Source of the DNA: Mycolicibacter terrae
Lineage (GTDB): Bacteria; Actinomycetota; Actinomycetes; Mycobacteriales; Mycobacteriaceae
DNA length: 64,000 bases
Reading direction: 5' to 3'
Assembly: GCF_010727125.1 (NCBI RefSeq)
Contig: NZ_AP022564.1
Location: 744,001-808,000, forward strand
This document shows, in pieces, positions 53,850 to 62,377 of this stretch. The notes below the pieces were generated by a model. It saw only the letters and a list, made by a program, of their open reading frames with translations, did not search any database and was not told the origin of the DNA. Both the position numbers and the translations under genes were made by a program. The stretch's first letter is position 1, and each line of letters starts with the position of its first letter.

Positions 53850-53855
53850 GTGCCG

Positions 53856-56800
53856 ATGATCGCGCTGCGACGTACTGTGAGCCCGCCGCAGGCGCCGGCG
53901 TCCGGTGAAATCGCTGTCGCCGCACCGCCATCGGTGGCGCCCCCCGATTCCGGTGTCGCGCTGACTCGGCTGCTGCCGGCCGTCATGGCGGTAGGAATGC
54001 TGGCGGTGACCGCGGTTCTCTACCGCGCCGGCTCTCCGGTGGCACGCAGTCCGGTGTTCGCGCTGCTGCCGTTGTCGATGGTGGTCTCGGCGGTCGTGGC
54101 CGGGCGAAGCCGCGGCCCCAAGGACATCGACGACGACCGCGAGGACTACCTGGCATATCTTGCTGCGCTGCGTGAGTCCGTCACCGATACCGCCGCCCGC
54201 CAGCGCTCGTTTCTGATGTGGGCGCATCCGGAGCCCGATGCGCTCTGGATGCTGGCCGGCAGTGCCCGGATGTGGGAGCGCCGGCCCGGCGACGCTGACT
54301 TCGGCCGGGTCAGGGTGGGGATCGGACCGACCGGCCTGGCCACCCGACTGGTGGCACCGCCGAAGGATCCGGGGCGGCGCGTGGACCCCGTCACCGCGGC
54401 CGCGCTGGACCGCTTCCTGGAGACCCACGCGACGGTTCCCGAGGTCCCGATCACGGTCACGCTGTTGGGGGTCGGACCGCTGCTGTTGGACGGCGACGGC
54501 GAGCGGGGGCGCGGCCTGCTCCACGCGATGATCTGCCAGCTGGCGATGCTGCACGGCCCGGATGTGCTGCTGATCGCAGCCGTCACCGATGCACCCGATT
54601 TTTGGGACTGGCTGAAATGGTTGCCGCATCATCAACATCCGTCGGCCCTCGACGCCACCGGCCCGCTGCGGCTGACCTACGACAGCCTGGCTGCCGCTGA
54701 GGCCGCGCTGGCCGGCCGGCGGGCGGTGGTGGTCATCGACAGCGCGGTCGCGGGCCTTTCGGTGAGGCAGGCCGGTGCCCCCGGCGCCCAGCGGCGGCTG
54801 ACGGTGACGGCGGCGACGCTGAGTGATCCCGAGGGCGCCCGGCCGGATTTCCTCGGCGTCGCTGACGCGGTGGTGTGCGCGCAGCAGCTGGCCGGTCACC
54901 ATCCGGCGGAGTCCGGCGGTGGGGGATCGACGCACTGGACTCAGCTGCTGGGCATCGGTGATGTCGACCGATACGATCCGGCCGCCGGATGGGCCGGCGC
55001 ACCGGCGCCGCGACTGTGTGTCCCGTTCGGCACCGATCCGACCGGAAACCCGGTGCGGCTGGACATCAAGGAGGCCGCCGAGCACGGCAGCGGACCGCAC
55101 GGGCTGTGCATCGGCGCCACCGGCTCGGGCAAATCCGAGTTCCTGCGCACCCTGGTGCTCGGCATGACGGTTCGGCATTCGCCGCAGAACCTGAACCTGG
55201 TGCTGGTCGACTTCAAGGGCGGCGCAACCTTTCTCGGCTTCGAACAACTAAGGCATGTCGCCGCGATCATCACCAACCTCGCCGATGAGGCGCCGCTGGT
55301 GGAGCGGATGCGTGATGCCCTCTCCGGTGAGATGCACCGGCGCCAGGAACTGCTGCGTGCCGCGGGAGTCTCCGGTATCGGCGGCTATGCGCAGGCCCGG
55401 CGCGTCGGACCGATGGCGCTGCCGGCCCTGCCGGCGTTGCTCGTCATCGTTGACGAATTCTCCGAACTGCTCGGCCAGCAGCCCGATTTCATCGACACGT
55501 TCGTCGCGATCGGCCGGTTGGGGCGCTCGCTCGGCATTCATCTGCTGCTGGCCAGCCAGCGCCTCGAGGAGGGGAGGCTGCGTGGTCTGGAATCGCACCT
55601 GTCCTACCGGGTCTGCCTCAAGACGGTGTCGGCCGCCGAGTCCCGGCTCGTGCTGGGTGTGCCCGATGCCCACGAGTTGCCCAACGTTCCCGGGGCGGGA
55701 TTCCTGCGCACCGCCGACGGCGAGATCACCCGATTCCAGACGGTCCACGTCTCCGGCGGCTGCCCGGTCCCGCGGCCGACCCCCCGCGAAGTACGGCTGT
55801 TCACCGCCGCGCCGAGCGGTCCCGCGGCGGCGCCTGAGCCGGCCGAACGCACCGTGCTGCAGGCGATGCTGCAGCGGTTGTCCGGTCACGGTCCGGCGGC
55901 CCGGCGGGTCTGGTTGCCGCCGTTGGGGTCCTCGCCGGCGCTGGGTGCGTTGCTCGACGGTCAGTACGGCGAATTGAGCGTGCCGATCGGGGTGGTGGAC
56001 CGGCCCTTCGAGCAACGGCGCACCCCGCTCGTGGTTCACCTCGACGGGGCCGCCGGACACGTCGCCGTCGTCGGTGCGCCCCGGTCCGGCAAGTCGACGA
56101 CGCTGAGCACGCTGATCGCCGCGCTGAGCGCCGTCCACGACGCGACCCGGGTCGCGTTCTACTGCGTGGATTTCGGCGGCGGCGCCCTCGCCGAACTGGG
56201 TTGGCTGCCGCAGGTGGGGTCGGTGGCCGGTCGTGGGCAACCCGACGTGGTGGCGCGCACGATCGCCGAAATGGAGGCAATCGTGCAACGCAGGGAGACG
56301 CGGCGGGAACAAGATGCGTGCGACGGCGGACCGCCCGGCGATGTGTTCCTGGTGATCGACGGGTGGGCAGCCCTGTGCCGCGAATTCGACCGTGAAGCCG
56401 ACGTCGAGGCCAGGATCATCGCCCTGGCCGGTCGCGGCCTGTCCTACGGCGTGCACGTGCTGTTGTCCGCGTCGCGGTGGGCCGAGATCCGGCCCGCGTT
56501 GCGCGATCTGATCGGAACCCGAATCGAGCTTCGCCTGGGCGATCCGGCCGAATCCGAGCTGGATCGGCGCCAAGCACACCGGGTACCGCCCGACCGGCCC
56601 GGGCGCGGCCTGACAGCTGAGGGCCTGCACATGCTGGTCGCGCTTCCGCAGGAATGGGAACCGTTGCGGCACAATGCTTATGCCGTACCGCCGGTCCCAC
56701 TACCGCCGGCGATGGTCGAGCGAGCTGACCTGGTTGCGGCGGCCGGTGACCAACCGGTGCTGGGCGCTGACGAACGCGGGCCCGTCACGGTCGACTTCGT

Positions 56801-57428
56801 TCGGCAGCCGCACCTGCTGATCCTGGGCGACAACGAGTGCGGCAAGTCCACGGTGCTGCGGGTGTTGTGCCGGGAGCTGGTGCGCACCCGCACCGCCGAC
56901 CAGGCGCAGCTGCTGGTGGTCGACTACCGGCGCAGCCTGCTCGGGGTCGTCGACTCCGGGCACCTGGCCGGCTACGCGATGTCTGCTGCCGCGTGTGCGG
57001 CCCTGCTCCCGGACCTGCTCGACACCTTGGCCCGGCGGCTGCCCGGGTCGGAGGTCACCCCGCAGCAACTGCGCGACCGGTCCTGGTGGACCGGACCGGA
57101 GCTGTATGTCCTGGTCGACGACTACGACCTGGTGGCCACCGCGGCCGGCAACCCGCTGACACCGCTGTTGGAATACCTGCCTCAGGCGGGCGATCTCGGG
57201 CTGCACCTGGTGATTGCCCGGCGCAGCGGCGGAGCGGCGCGGTCGATGTATGAGCCGGTGCTGGCCGCACTGCACGACCTGGGCGCCATGGGGCTGGTGA
57301 TGAGCGGCGACCCGGCCGACACCCCGCTGATCGGGTCGATTCGGCCGCGACCGCTGCCGCCCGGCCGCGGCGCCCTGATCACCCGGGCCCGCGGTGAGCG
57401 GCTGATCCAGGTGGCCTGGGAGCTGTGA
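53856..57428 (+). CDS. eccC4: ESX-4 secretion ATPase EccC4
   Basis: It is a single polypeptide of 1,190 residues with two N-terminal membrane helices (about 40-85). A long stalk region and three FtsK/SpoIIIE ATPase domains follow. Walker A motifs are GATGSGKS (420-427), GAPRSGKS (740-747) and GDNECGKS (991-998), with matching hydrophobic-Asp strands LLVIVDEFSELL, VFLVIDGWAALC and LYVLVDDYDLV. EccC drives substrate export and recognises EsxT/EsxU-type signals. I chose ATG 53856 over GTG 53850 because of the leaderless promoter. The stop overlaps the next start as GTGA. Confidence 0.96.
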   Translation: MIALRRTVSPPQAPASGEIAVAAPPSVAPPDSGVALTRLLPAVMAVGMLAVTAVLYRAGSPVARSPVFALLPLSMVVSAVVAGRSRGPKDIDDDREDYLAYLAALRESVTDTAARQRSFLMWAHPEPDALWMLAGSARMWERRPGDADFGRVRVGIGPTGLATRLVAPPKDPGRRVDPVTAAALDRFLETHATVPEVPITVTLLGVGPLLLDGDGERGRGLLHAMICQLAMLHGPDVLLIAAVTDAPDFWDWLKWLPHHQHPSALDATGPLRLTYDSLAAAEAALAGRRAVVVIDSAVAGLSVRQAGAPGAQRRLTVTAATLSDPEGARPDFLGVADAVVCAQQLAGHHPAESGGGGSTHWTQLLGIGDVDRYDPAAGWAGAPAPRLCVPFGTDPTGNPVRLDIKEAAEHGSGPHGLCIGATGSGKSEFLRTLVLGMTVRHSPQNLNLVLVDFKGGATFLGFEQLRHVAAIITNLADEAPLVERMRDALSGEMHRRQELLRAAGVSGIGGYAQARRVGPMALPALPALLVIVDEFSELLGQQPDFIDTFVAIGRLGRSLGIHLLLASQRLEEGRLRGLESHLSYRVCLKTVSAAESRLVLGVPDAHELPNVPGAGFLRTADGEITRFQTVHVSGGCPVPRPTPREVRLFTAAPSGPAAAPEPAERTVLQAMLQRLSGHGPAARRVWLPPLGSSPALGALLDGQYGELSVPIGVVDRPFEQRRTPLVVHLDGAAGHVAVVGAPRSGKSTTLSTLIAALSAVHDATRVAFYCVDFGGGALAELGWLPQVGSVAGRGQPDVVARTIAEMEAIVQRRETRREQDACDGGPPGDVFLVIDGWAALCREFDREADVEARIIALAGRGLSYGVHVLLSASRWAEIRPALRDLIGTRIELRLGDPAESELDRRQAHRVPPDRPGRGLTAEGLHMLVALPQEWEPLRHNAYAVPPVPLPPAMVERADLVAAAGDQPVLGADERGPVTVDFVRQPHLLILGDNECGKSTVLRVLCRELVRTRTADQAQLLVVDYRRSLLGVVDSGHLAGYAMSAAACAALLPDLLDTLARRLPGSEVTPQQLRDRSWWTGPELYVLVDDYDLVATAAGNPLTPLLEYLPQAGDLGLHLVIARRSGGAARSMYEPVLAALHDLGAMGLVMSGDPADTPLIGSIRPRPLPPGRGALITRARGERLIQVAWEL

Positions 57429-58609
57429 CACACCGCGCCGTCGTCGAAGTCGGGCCGGGCACCATCCGCAGGTCGTGTTGCGACACCGAATCGGCCGGCG
57501 CCGCAGCGGCATTGGAGTGGATCGACGAACCGATCGCACTGGTCGACGGGGAGCCGGTCGAGGTGCCGGATCTGCTGCGCGGCGTGCTGTCCTGCCCGGT
57601 CACCGCCGAGTCGATCGAGATCATCCACCCGTCGTGGTGGCCGAAGCGGCGGGTGGAACTGGTCACCGCAGCGGCACATGGCCTGGGTGGGGACGTCGTC
57701 ACCCGGCCACGGGCGCGGCTGCTGTCCGCCACCTTCGCGGCCGCGGCGGTCGTCGAGATCGCCACCGGGCTGGTGGCGGTGACCGGTGGGGCCCCCGAAA
57801 TCTCCGCCGAGCCGCGTATCGGCGCACCCGACGAGGTGGCCGCCGCGGTGGCGCGCCGGGTAGTGGCGGTGGTCGCGGATCGCGGCGCGGCGGTGGTGAT
57901 CGACGCGCCCGCCGGGGTGGGCGGCGCGGGCGCGCTGGCGGTGCTGATCGCCGACCGGTTGCGGGGTGCGGCGCAGGTGACGGTGATCGACGAGCTCCCG
58001 GCCGCCCGGGGCGTCGAAGCCGCCAGGCCGCCGGATCCGGACCTGGAACCGGCCCGTGCCGACCCCCGGCGACGGCTACCGCTGGCCGTCGCGGTGGCGT
58101 TGGCGGTGATCGCCGTGGGCCTGCGGGTGCAGCATGACCCGCCGCCGGAACCGGCGGCGGTGACGAACCTCGTCGAGGGCCGGGTGACGGTGCAGGTGCC
58201 GGCGGACTGGTCGCTGCGTCGGGTCACTGCCGGACCCGGATCGGCCCGGGTGGAGGTGGTGTCACCGACCGACCCACGGCTGATGTTGCACGTCACCCAG
58301 GCGCCGGCCGGCGGCGACACCCTGGCCGCCATCGCCGAACCCCTGCAGCGGGCCATGGAACTGGCCGAGGCCGACGCGCCCGGGGTATTCGTCGGCTTCG
58401 CCCCGGCGGGCAGCAGCGCGGGCCGGCCCGCGGTGACCTACCGGGAGGTTCGCGACGGCCATCACGTCGACTGGGCGGTGCTGGTCGACCGTGCGGTGCG
58501 GATCGGCATCGGCTGTCAGAGCGGACCCGACGGCGACGATGCCCTGCGTGCGGTCTGCGAGCAGGCGGTGCGGTCCGCCCACGCGCTGGGGCTGCCTCCC
58601 GCGAGCTGA
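57425..58609 (+). CDS. ESX-4-associated protein (Rv3446c / type VII secretion-associated family)
   Basis: The 394 residues have an N-terminal region with repeated short hydrophobic strands (about 1-205), then one membrane helix near 219-237 ([19 protein letters not shown]). An external C-terminal domain of about 150 residues follows, with [28 protein letters not shown]. This layout is that of the type VII secretion-associated protein family (TIGR03931) that accompanies ESX-4. Its role is unknown; it may contact the core complex. GTG start overlapping the eccC4 stop. Confidence 0.85.
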   Translation: MTHRAVVEVGPGTIRRSCCDTESAGAAAALEWIDEPIALVDGEPVEVPDLLRGVLSCPVTAESIEIIHPSWWPKRRVELVTAAAHGLGGDVVTRPRARLLSATFAAAAVVEIATGLVAVTGGAPEISAEPRIGAPDEVAAAVARRVVAVVADRGAAVVIDAPAGVGGAGALAVLIADRLRGAAQVTVIDELPAARGVEAARPPDPDLEPARADPRRRLPLAVAVALAVIAVGLRVQHDPPPEPAAVTNLVEGRVTVQVPADWSLRRVTAGPGSARVEVVSPTDPRLMLHVTQAPAGGDTLAAIAEPLQRAMELAEADAPGVFVGFAPAGSSAGRPAVTYREVRDGHHVDWAVLVDRAVRIGIGCQSGPDGDDALRAVCEQAVRSAHALGLPPAS

Positions 58610-58611
58610 CG

Positions 58612-58637
58612 GGAACCGAAACCGCCCCGTCGCAGTC
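58612..58637 (+). promoter_or_regulatory. Candidate ECF (SigM-like) promoter of esxU-esxT
   Basis: GGAAC (58612-58616), a 17-base spacer and AGTC (58634-58637), starting right after the stop of the upstream gene. The form fits ECF promoters (GGAAC with a GTC-type -10). SigM is reported to control esxT/esxU in M. tuberculosis. The -10 departs from CGTC by one base. Confidence 0.45.
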
Positions 58638-58673
58638 CAACTACATATCAACCAACGACCGAATGGGGGACAT

Positions 58674-58997
58674 GTGAGCACACCCGCAGCCACCACACTC
58701 AGTGCCGACTTCGACGTCATGCTCGCCGTGGCGGCGGCCACCGACGCCCGCAACGAGGAGATCCGGGGGATGCTGCAGGCGTTCGTCGCCAGGATGCGGG
58801 CCGTGCCGCCCTCGATCTGGTCGGGTCTGGCGGCAGTCCGGTTCCAGGATGTCCTGGACCGCTGGAACAGCGAATCGCTGAGCCTGCACCACGCGTTGGC
58901 GCGCATCGCCGAGACCATCCGCCTCAACGAACGCGCTTTGCGGGAGGTGGCCGAGACCCATTCGCACCGCATCGCCGTCGCCGGCGACGGCATCTGA
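58674..58997 (+). CDS. esxU: ESX-4 substrate EsxU (WXG100 family)
   Basis: The 107-residue helical hairpin protein has the WXG turn at Trp49-Ser50-Gly51 ([12 protein letters not shown]). GTG 58674 is chosen for TGGGGGA a few bases upstream and for the conserved [19 protein letters not shown] start; ATG 58672 is out of frame. It is presumed to form a heterodimer with EsxT and to be exported by the ESX-4 machinery encoded just upstream. esxT begins 9 bases after the stop. Confidence 0.92.
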   Translation: MSTPAATTLSADFDVMLAVAAATDARNEEIRGMLQAFVARMRAVPPSIWSGLAAVRFQDVLDRWNSESLSLHHALARIAETIRLNERALREVAETHSHRIAVAGDGI

Positions 58998-59006
58998 GGG
59001 GCAGCC

Positions 59007-59303
59007 ATGGACACCGCGCTGTCGTACAACTTCGAGGAGATCGAATACGCCGTCCGCCAGGAGATCCACGCCACGGGCAGCCGGCTCAACGGTGCGCTCG
59101 AACAACTGCGGTCGCAGATCGCACCGCTGCAGCAGGTGTGGACCCGGGAGGCTGCCGGTGCCTACCACGCCGAGCAGATCAGGTGGCAGCAGGCGGTCGA
59201 TGCGCTCAACCAGATCTTGTTCGATCTGGGCAACGCGGTGCGCGACGGCGCGGCAGATGTCGCCGACGCCGACCGCCGGGCCGCGGGGGCTTGGGGGAGG
59301 TAG
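59007..59303 (+). CDS. esxT: ESX-4 substrate EsxT (WXG100 family)
   Basis: The 98 residues, LSYNFEEIEYAVRQEIH at the start, form a helical hairpin whose turn reads Trp45-Thr-Arg rather than WXG; the same WTR turn is, from memory, also present in H37Rv EsxT. The partner is EsxU. The C-terminus VADADRRAAGAWGR may hold the export signal. It is the last gene of the ESX-4 cluster and is followed by a strong hairpin. Confidence 0.92.
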   Translation: MDTALSYNFEEIEYAVRQEIHATGSRLNGALEQLRSQIAPLQQVWTREAAGAYHAEQIRWQQAVDALNQILFDLGNAVRDGAADVADADRRAAGAWGR

Positions 59304-59324
59304 GAGAGGCCGCCCCCGGAAACG

Positions 59325-59362
59325 GTGTGGCCCCGATGGATGGAGAGCCGTCGGGGCCACAC
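59325..59362 (+). terminator. Hairpin terminator between esxT and rplM
   Basis: GTGTGGCCCCGATGG and CCGTCGGGGCCACAC form a 15-bp stem with one mismatch and an 8-base loop, 21 bases after the esxT stop. No T run follows, but stem strength and position between two transcription units support termination. Confidence 0.7.
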
Positions 59363-59385
59363 CGGCATGTGGTTCACGCCCCGTT

Positions 59386-59415
59386 TTGACCTGCTCGGAT
59401 ACCCGCCGGTAAGCT
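59386..59415 (+). promoter_or_regulatory. Promoter of rplM-rpsI
   Basis: TTGACC (59386-59391), 18 bases, TAAGCT (59410-59415). The -35 matches five of six consensus bases. The leader would be about 155 bases. Confidence 0.65.
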
Positions 59416-59575
59416 GCTCGTTTGGCGTGCGGTGCCGTCCTGGCACAGCGGGTACTCGGGTCACTGTCGGTCGCCGAGAATCACCCCCCGTCCACGCTGG
59501 ACCGGCGCCCGGCTCGCACCGGGATCCGCAGAACCGGGAAAGCCCGGCTCGAGGCTCAAAAGAGAGGTAAGCGCT

Positions 59576-60019
59576 GTGCCCACCTATACGCCGAAGGCGG
59601 GTGACACCACGAGGTCGTGGCATGTCATCGACGCCACCGACGTGGTGCTCGGCCGGCTCGCCGTTGCGGCAGCAAACCTGCTGCGCGGCAAGCACAAGCC
59701 GACGTTCACGCCGAATGTCGACGGTGGTGACTTCGTCATCGTCATCAACGCCGACAAGGTCGCCATCAGCGGCGACAAGTTGCAGAAGAAGATGGCTTAC
59801 CGCCACTCGGGCTACCCGGGCGGGCTGCGCAAGCGCAGCATCGGCGAGCTGATGGAGACCCGTCCCGACCGCGTCGTGGAGAAGGCGATCCTCGGGATGC
59901 TGCCGAAGAACAAGCTCGGTCGGCAGATCCAGCGCAAGCTGCATGTCTACGCCGGCCCGCAGCATCCGCACATCGCCCAGCAGCCGGTCCCGTACGAAAT
60001 CAAGCAGGTGGCGCAATGA
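59576..60019 (+). CDS. rplM: 50S ribosomal protein L13
   Basis: It encodes 147 residues, [29 protein letters not shown], with the L13 signature [26 protein letters not shown]13 is an early 50S assembly protein. GTG 59576 has AGAGAGG about 7 bases upstream and matches the conserved start. The stop overlaps rpsI as ATGA. Confidence 0.98.
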   Translation: MPTYTPKAGDTTRSWHVIDATDVVLGRLAVAAANLLRGKHKPTFTPNVDGGDFVIVINADKVAISGDKLQKKMAYRHSGYPGGLRKRSIGELMETRPDRVVEKAILGMLPKNKLGRQIQRKLHVYAGPQHPHIAQQPVPYEIKQVAQ

Positions 60020-60537
60020 CCGAGACGGCAATCGCAGGTACCGAGGCCACCGAGGCCACCGAGATCCCTGAGGCCGGCGAGACCGTTGAGGTCGATGAGA
60101 CCGTAGCGGTGCAGGCCGAAGCCGCACCGGCCTACGAGCCGCACGACCTGGGCCGTCCCATCCAGACGGTGGGCCGCCGCAAGGAGGCCGTGGTGCGGGT
60201 GCGTCTGGTGCCCGGCACCGGCAAGTTCGACCTGGACGGGCGGACCCTGGAGGCCTACTTCCCGAACAAGGTGCACCAGCAGCTGATCAAGGCTCCGCTG
60301 GTCACCGTGGACCGCCTGGAAAGCTTCGACGTCTACGCCCACCTCGACGGCGGCGGCCCCTCCGGGCAGGCCGGTGCGTTGCGGCTGGCTCTGGCCCGAG
60401 CGCTGATCATCGTGCAGCCGGAGGACCGGCCGGCGCTGAAGAAGGCCGGCTTCCTGACCCGCGACCCGCGGGCCACCGAGCGCAAGAAGTACGGCTTGAA
60501 GAAGGCCCGCAAGGCACCGCAGTACAGCAAGCGCTGA
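60016..60537 (+). CDS. rpsI: 30S ribosomal protein S9
   Basis: The S9 core ([30 protein letters not shown] and [19 protein letters not shown]) ends with the [12 protein letters not shown] tail that reaches the P-site tRNA. The first 45 residues are an acidic Glu/Thr/Ala extension, usual in mycobacteria. It is coupled to rplM. Total length is 173 residues. Confidence 0.98.
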   Translation: MTETAIAGTEATEATEIPEAGETVEVDETVAVQAEAAPAYEPHDLGRPIQTVGRRKEAVVRVRLVPGTGKFDLDGRTLEAYFPNKVHQQLIKAPLVTVDRLESFDVYAHLDGGGPSGQAGALRLALARALIIVQPEDRPALKKAGFLTRDPRATERKKYGLKKARKAPQYSKR

Positions 60538-60557
60538 TCGGCGGTCACGTTCTGGCA

Positions 60558-60617
60558 GCGAGCGTGCGTGGAAACGGTCCGACACCGGCGTGTCGGACCG
60601 CGAACACGCACGCTCGC
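60558..60617. repeat. 60-bp palindromic intergenic repeat, copy 4
   Basis: The outer arms GCGAGCGTGCGTG / CACGCACGCTCGC are perfect complements, and an inner stem GGTCCGACACC / GGTGTCGGACC-like (GTGTCGGACC) follows after a short offset. It ends 17 bases before the glmM ATG, so it could influence glmM expression. Confidence 0.8.
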
Positions 60618-60634
60618 GGCGATAAAGGATAGTT

Positions 60635-61963
60635 ATGGGTCGACTTTTCGGCACCGACGGCGTCCGCGGGGTTGCCAACCGCGAATTGACCGCGGAACTG
60701 GCCGTCGCGCTGGGCAGCGCGGCGGCCCAGCGGTTGGCCACCGGCACCGAGCGACGGGTGGCGGTGGTCGGCCGTGACCCGCGGGCCAGCGGCGAGATGC
60801 TCGAAGCCGCGGTCATCGCCGGGCTGACCAGTCAAGGCGTGGACGTGCTGCGGGCCGGCGTGCTGCCCACGCCGGCGGTGGCCTATCTGACCGGCGCTTA
60901 TGAAGCCGACTTCGGGGTGATGATCTCCGCGTCGCACAACCCGATGCCCGACAACGGCATCAAGTTCTTCGGCCCGGGCGGCCACAAGCTCGACGACGCC
61001 ACCGAGGACCAGATCGAGGATCTGGTCGCCGCCGGGCCGGGGTTGCGCCCGGTCGGCGCCGGGCTGGGCCGGGTGGTGGACGCCAAGGACGCCCTGGACT
61101 GCTATCTGCGCCACCTCGGCGAAACCAACCGGACCCGGTTGGACGGACTGACCGTCGTGGTGGACTGTGCCCACGGCGCGGCTTTCCAGGCCGCGCCGCG
61201 CGCCTACCGGGCCGCCGGTGCCACCGTGATCACGATCAACTCCGACCCGGACGGGCTCAACATCAACGACGGCTGCGGTTCGACACACCTGGAACCGTTG
61301 CGTGCGGCGGTGCTTGCACACGGCGCGGATCTGGGCCTGGCCCACGACGGCGACGCCGACCGCTGCCTGGCCGTCGACGCCCTCGGGAACACCGTCGACG
61401 GCGATGCCATCATGGTCGTGCTGGCGCTGGCCATGCGTGAGGCCGGCGAACTGGCCGGTGACACTCTGGTGGCGACCGTGATGAGCAATCTCGGGCTGCA
61501 CCTGGCGATGCGCGAGGCGGGCGTCGAGGTGCGCACCACCGACGTCGGCGACCGCTACGTACTCGAGCAACTGCGGGCCGGCGGCTTCACCCTCGGCGGT
61601 GAGCAGTCCGGTCACATCGTGCTGCCCCAGCTGGCCACCACCGGTGACGGCATCATCACCGGTCTGCGCCTGATGGCCCGGATGGCGCAAACCGGCACTC
61701 CGCTGGCCGGTTTGGCCTCGGCGATGCGCACCCTGCCGCAGGTGCTGATCAACGTCGAGGTCACCGACAAAGCCGAGGCGGTGGGCCGCCTGGCGGTGCG
61801 CACCGCGGTGCGGCGCGCCGAGGAAGAGCTCGGTGATACGGGACGGATCCTGTTGCGACCGTCGGGAACCGAGCAACTCGTCCGGGTCATGGTGGAAGCC
61901 GCCGACGAGGACGCCGCGCGTCAGATCGCACTCAGTGTCGCCGAAACGGTGCGCACCCGCTGA
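60635..61963 (+). CDS. glmM: Phosphoglucosamine mutase
   Basis: The 442 residues start [19 protein letters not shown]. The phosphoserine loop is SASHNP with Ser100, the metal loop is HDGDADR, the sugar loop is GGEQSGHI, and the phosphate loop [12 protein letters not shown] is near the end. GlmM turns glucosamine-6-phosphate into glucosamine-1-phosphate for peptidoglycan and arabinogalactan precursors. AAAGGA lies 5 bases before the ATG. The order rplM-rpsI-glmM matches Rv3443c-Rv3441c. Confidence 0.97.
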   Translation: MGRLFGTDGVRGVANRELTAELAVALGSAAAQRLATGTERRVAVVGRDPRASGEMLEAAVIAGLTSQGVDVLRAGVLPTPAVAYLTGAYEADFGVMISASHNPMPDNGIKFFGPGGHKLDDATEDQIEDLVAAGPGLRPVGAGLGRVVDAKDALDCYLRHLGETNRTRLDGLTVVVDCAHGAAFQAAPRAYRAAGATVITINSDPDGLNINDGCGSTHLEPLRAAVLAHGADLGLAHDGDADRCLAVDALGNTVDGDAIMVVLALAMREAGELAGDTLVATVMSNLGLHLAMREAGVEVRTTDVGDRYVLEQLRAGGFTLGGEQSGHIVLPQLATTGDGIITGLRLMARMAQTGTPLAGLASAMRTLPQVLINVEVTDKAEAVGRLAVRTAVRRAEEELGDTGRILLRPSGTEQLVRVMVEAADEDAARQIALSVAETVRTR

Positions 61964-62039
61964 TTTTGCTTCGGCGGCTCATCCGCCACGTGTGTTCCTG
62001 AGCGGGCCGAGATCTCTCGCGCCGCCGTCACAATCGGGC

Positions 62040-62065
62040 GGAACCGCCGGGCCGCGCGCAGCGTC
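62040..62065 (+). promoter_or_regulatory. ECF (SigM-like) promoter of the two ESX-4-associated genes
   Basis: GGAAC (62040-62044), 17 bases, CGTC (62062-62065), then 8 bases to ATG 62074. Both hexamer cores and the spacing fit the SigM-type consensus, and the transcript would start at or next to the ATG. Confidence 0.6.
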
Positions 62066-62073
62066 TTACCGGT

Positions 62074-62376
62074 ATGGGACGACAACAGCTGTACCTCGAC
62101 GCCGCCGCGCTGCGCTCGGTGGCGGACTGCTTCGAGGCCACCGCGGCCGATATCGATACCGCCATCCGAATTCGGTTGGGCGGCTTGATGTTCGACGGCG
62201 GTGCCGCCGGACGCGACCACGTCGCGGCGGGAGAGGGGCTGCGGCGTGTGCTGGGAGCCTGGGCGCCGCAGCTGACCAGCTGGTCGCGGGCGAGTACCGA
62301 GATCGCCGCGGCATTGCGGGCCGGTCTGGAGCGGTACGGCCGCGCAGAGTCCTCAGCGGCGGATCGGGTCGGCTGA
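62074..62376 (+). CDS. ESX-4-associated small helical protein (Rv3440c-like)
   Basis: The 100 residues are predicted from pattern to be two helices: [30 protein letters not shown], a loop with FDGGAAGRDH, and LRRVLGAWAPQLTSWSRASTEIAAALRAGLERYG. This hairpin resembles WXG100/EspC-type secreted proteins, though the WXG turn is absent. The next gene starts one base after the stop. The location after glmM matches Rv3440c. It is a possible ESX-4 substrate or chaperone partner. Confidence 0.75.
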   Translation: MGRQQLYLDAAALRSVADCFEATAADIDTAIRIRLGGLMFDGGAAGRDHVAAGEGLRRVLGAWAPQLTSWSRASTEIAAALRAGLERYGRAESSAADRVG

Positions 62377-62377
62377 G

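Noticed and set aside
59139..59147. EsxT turn reads Trp-Thr-Arg instead of Trp-Xaa-Gly
   Set aside because: From memory EsxT of H37Rv has the same WTR turn, so this is normal for the family, not a defect.
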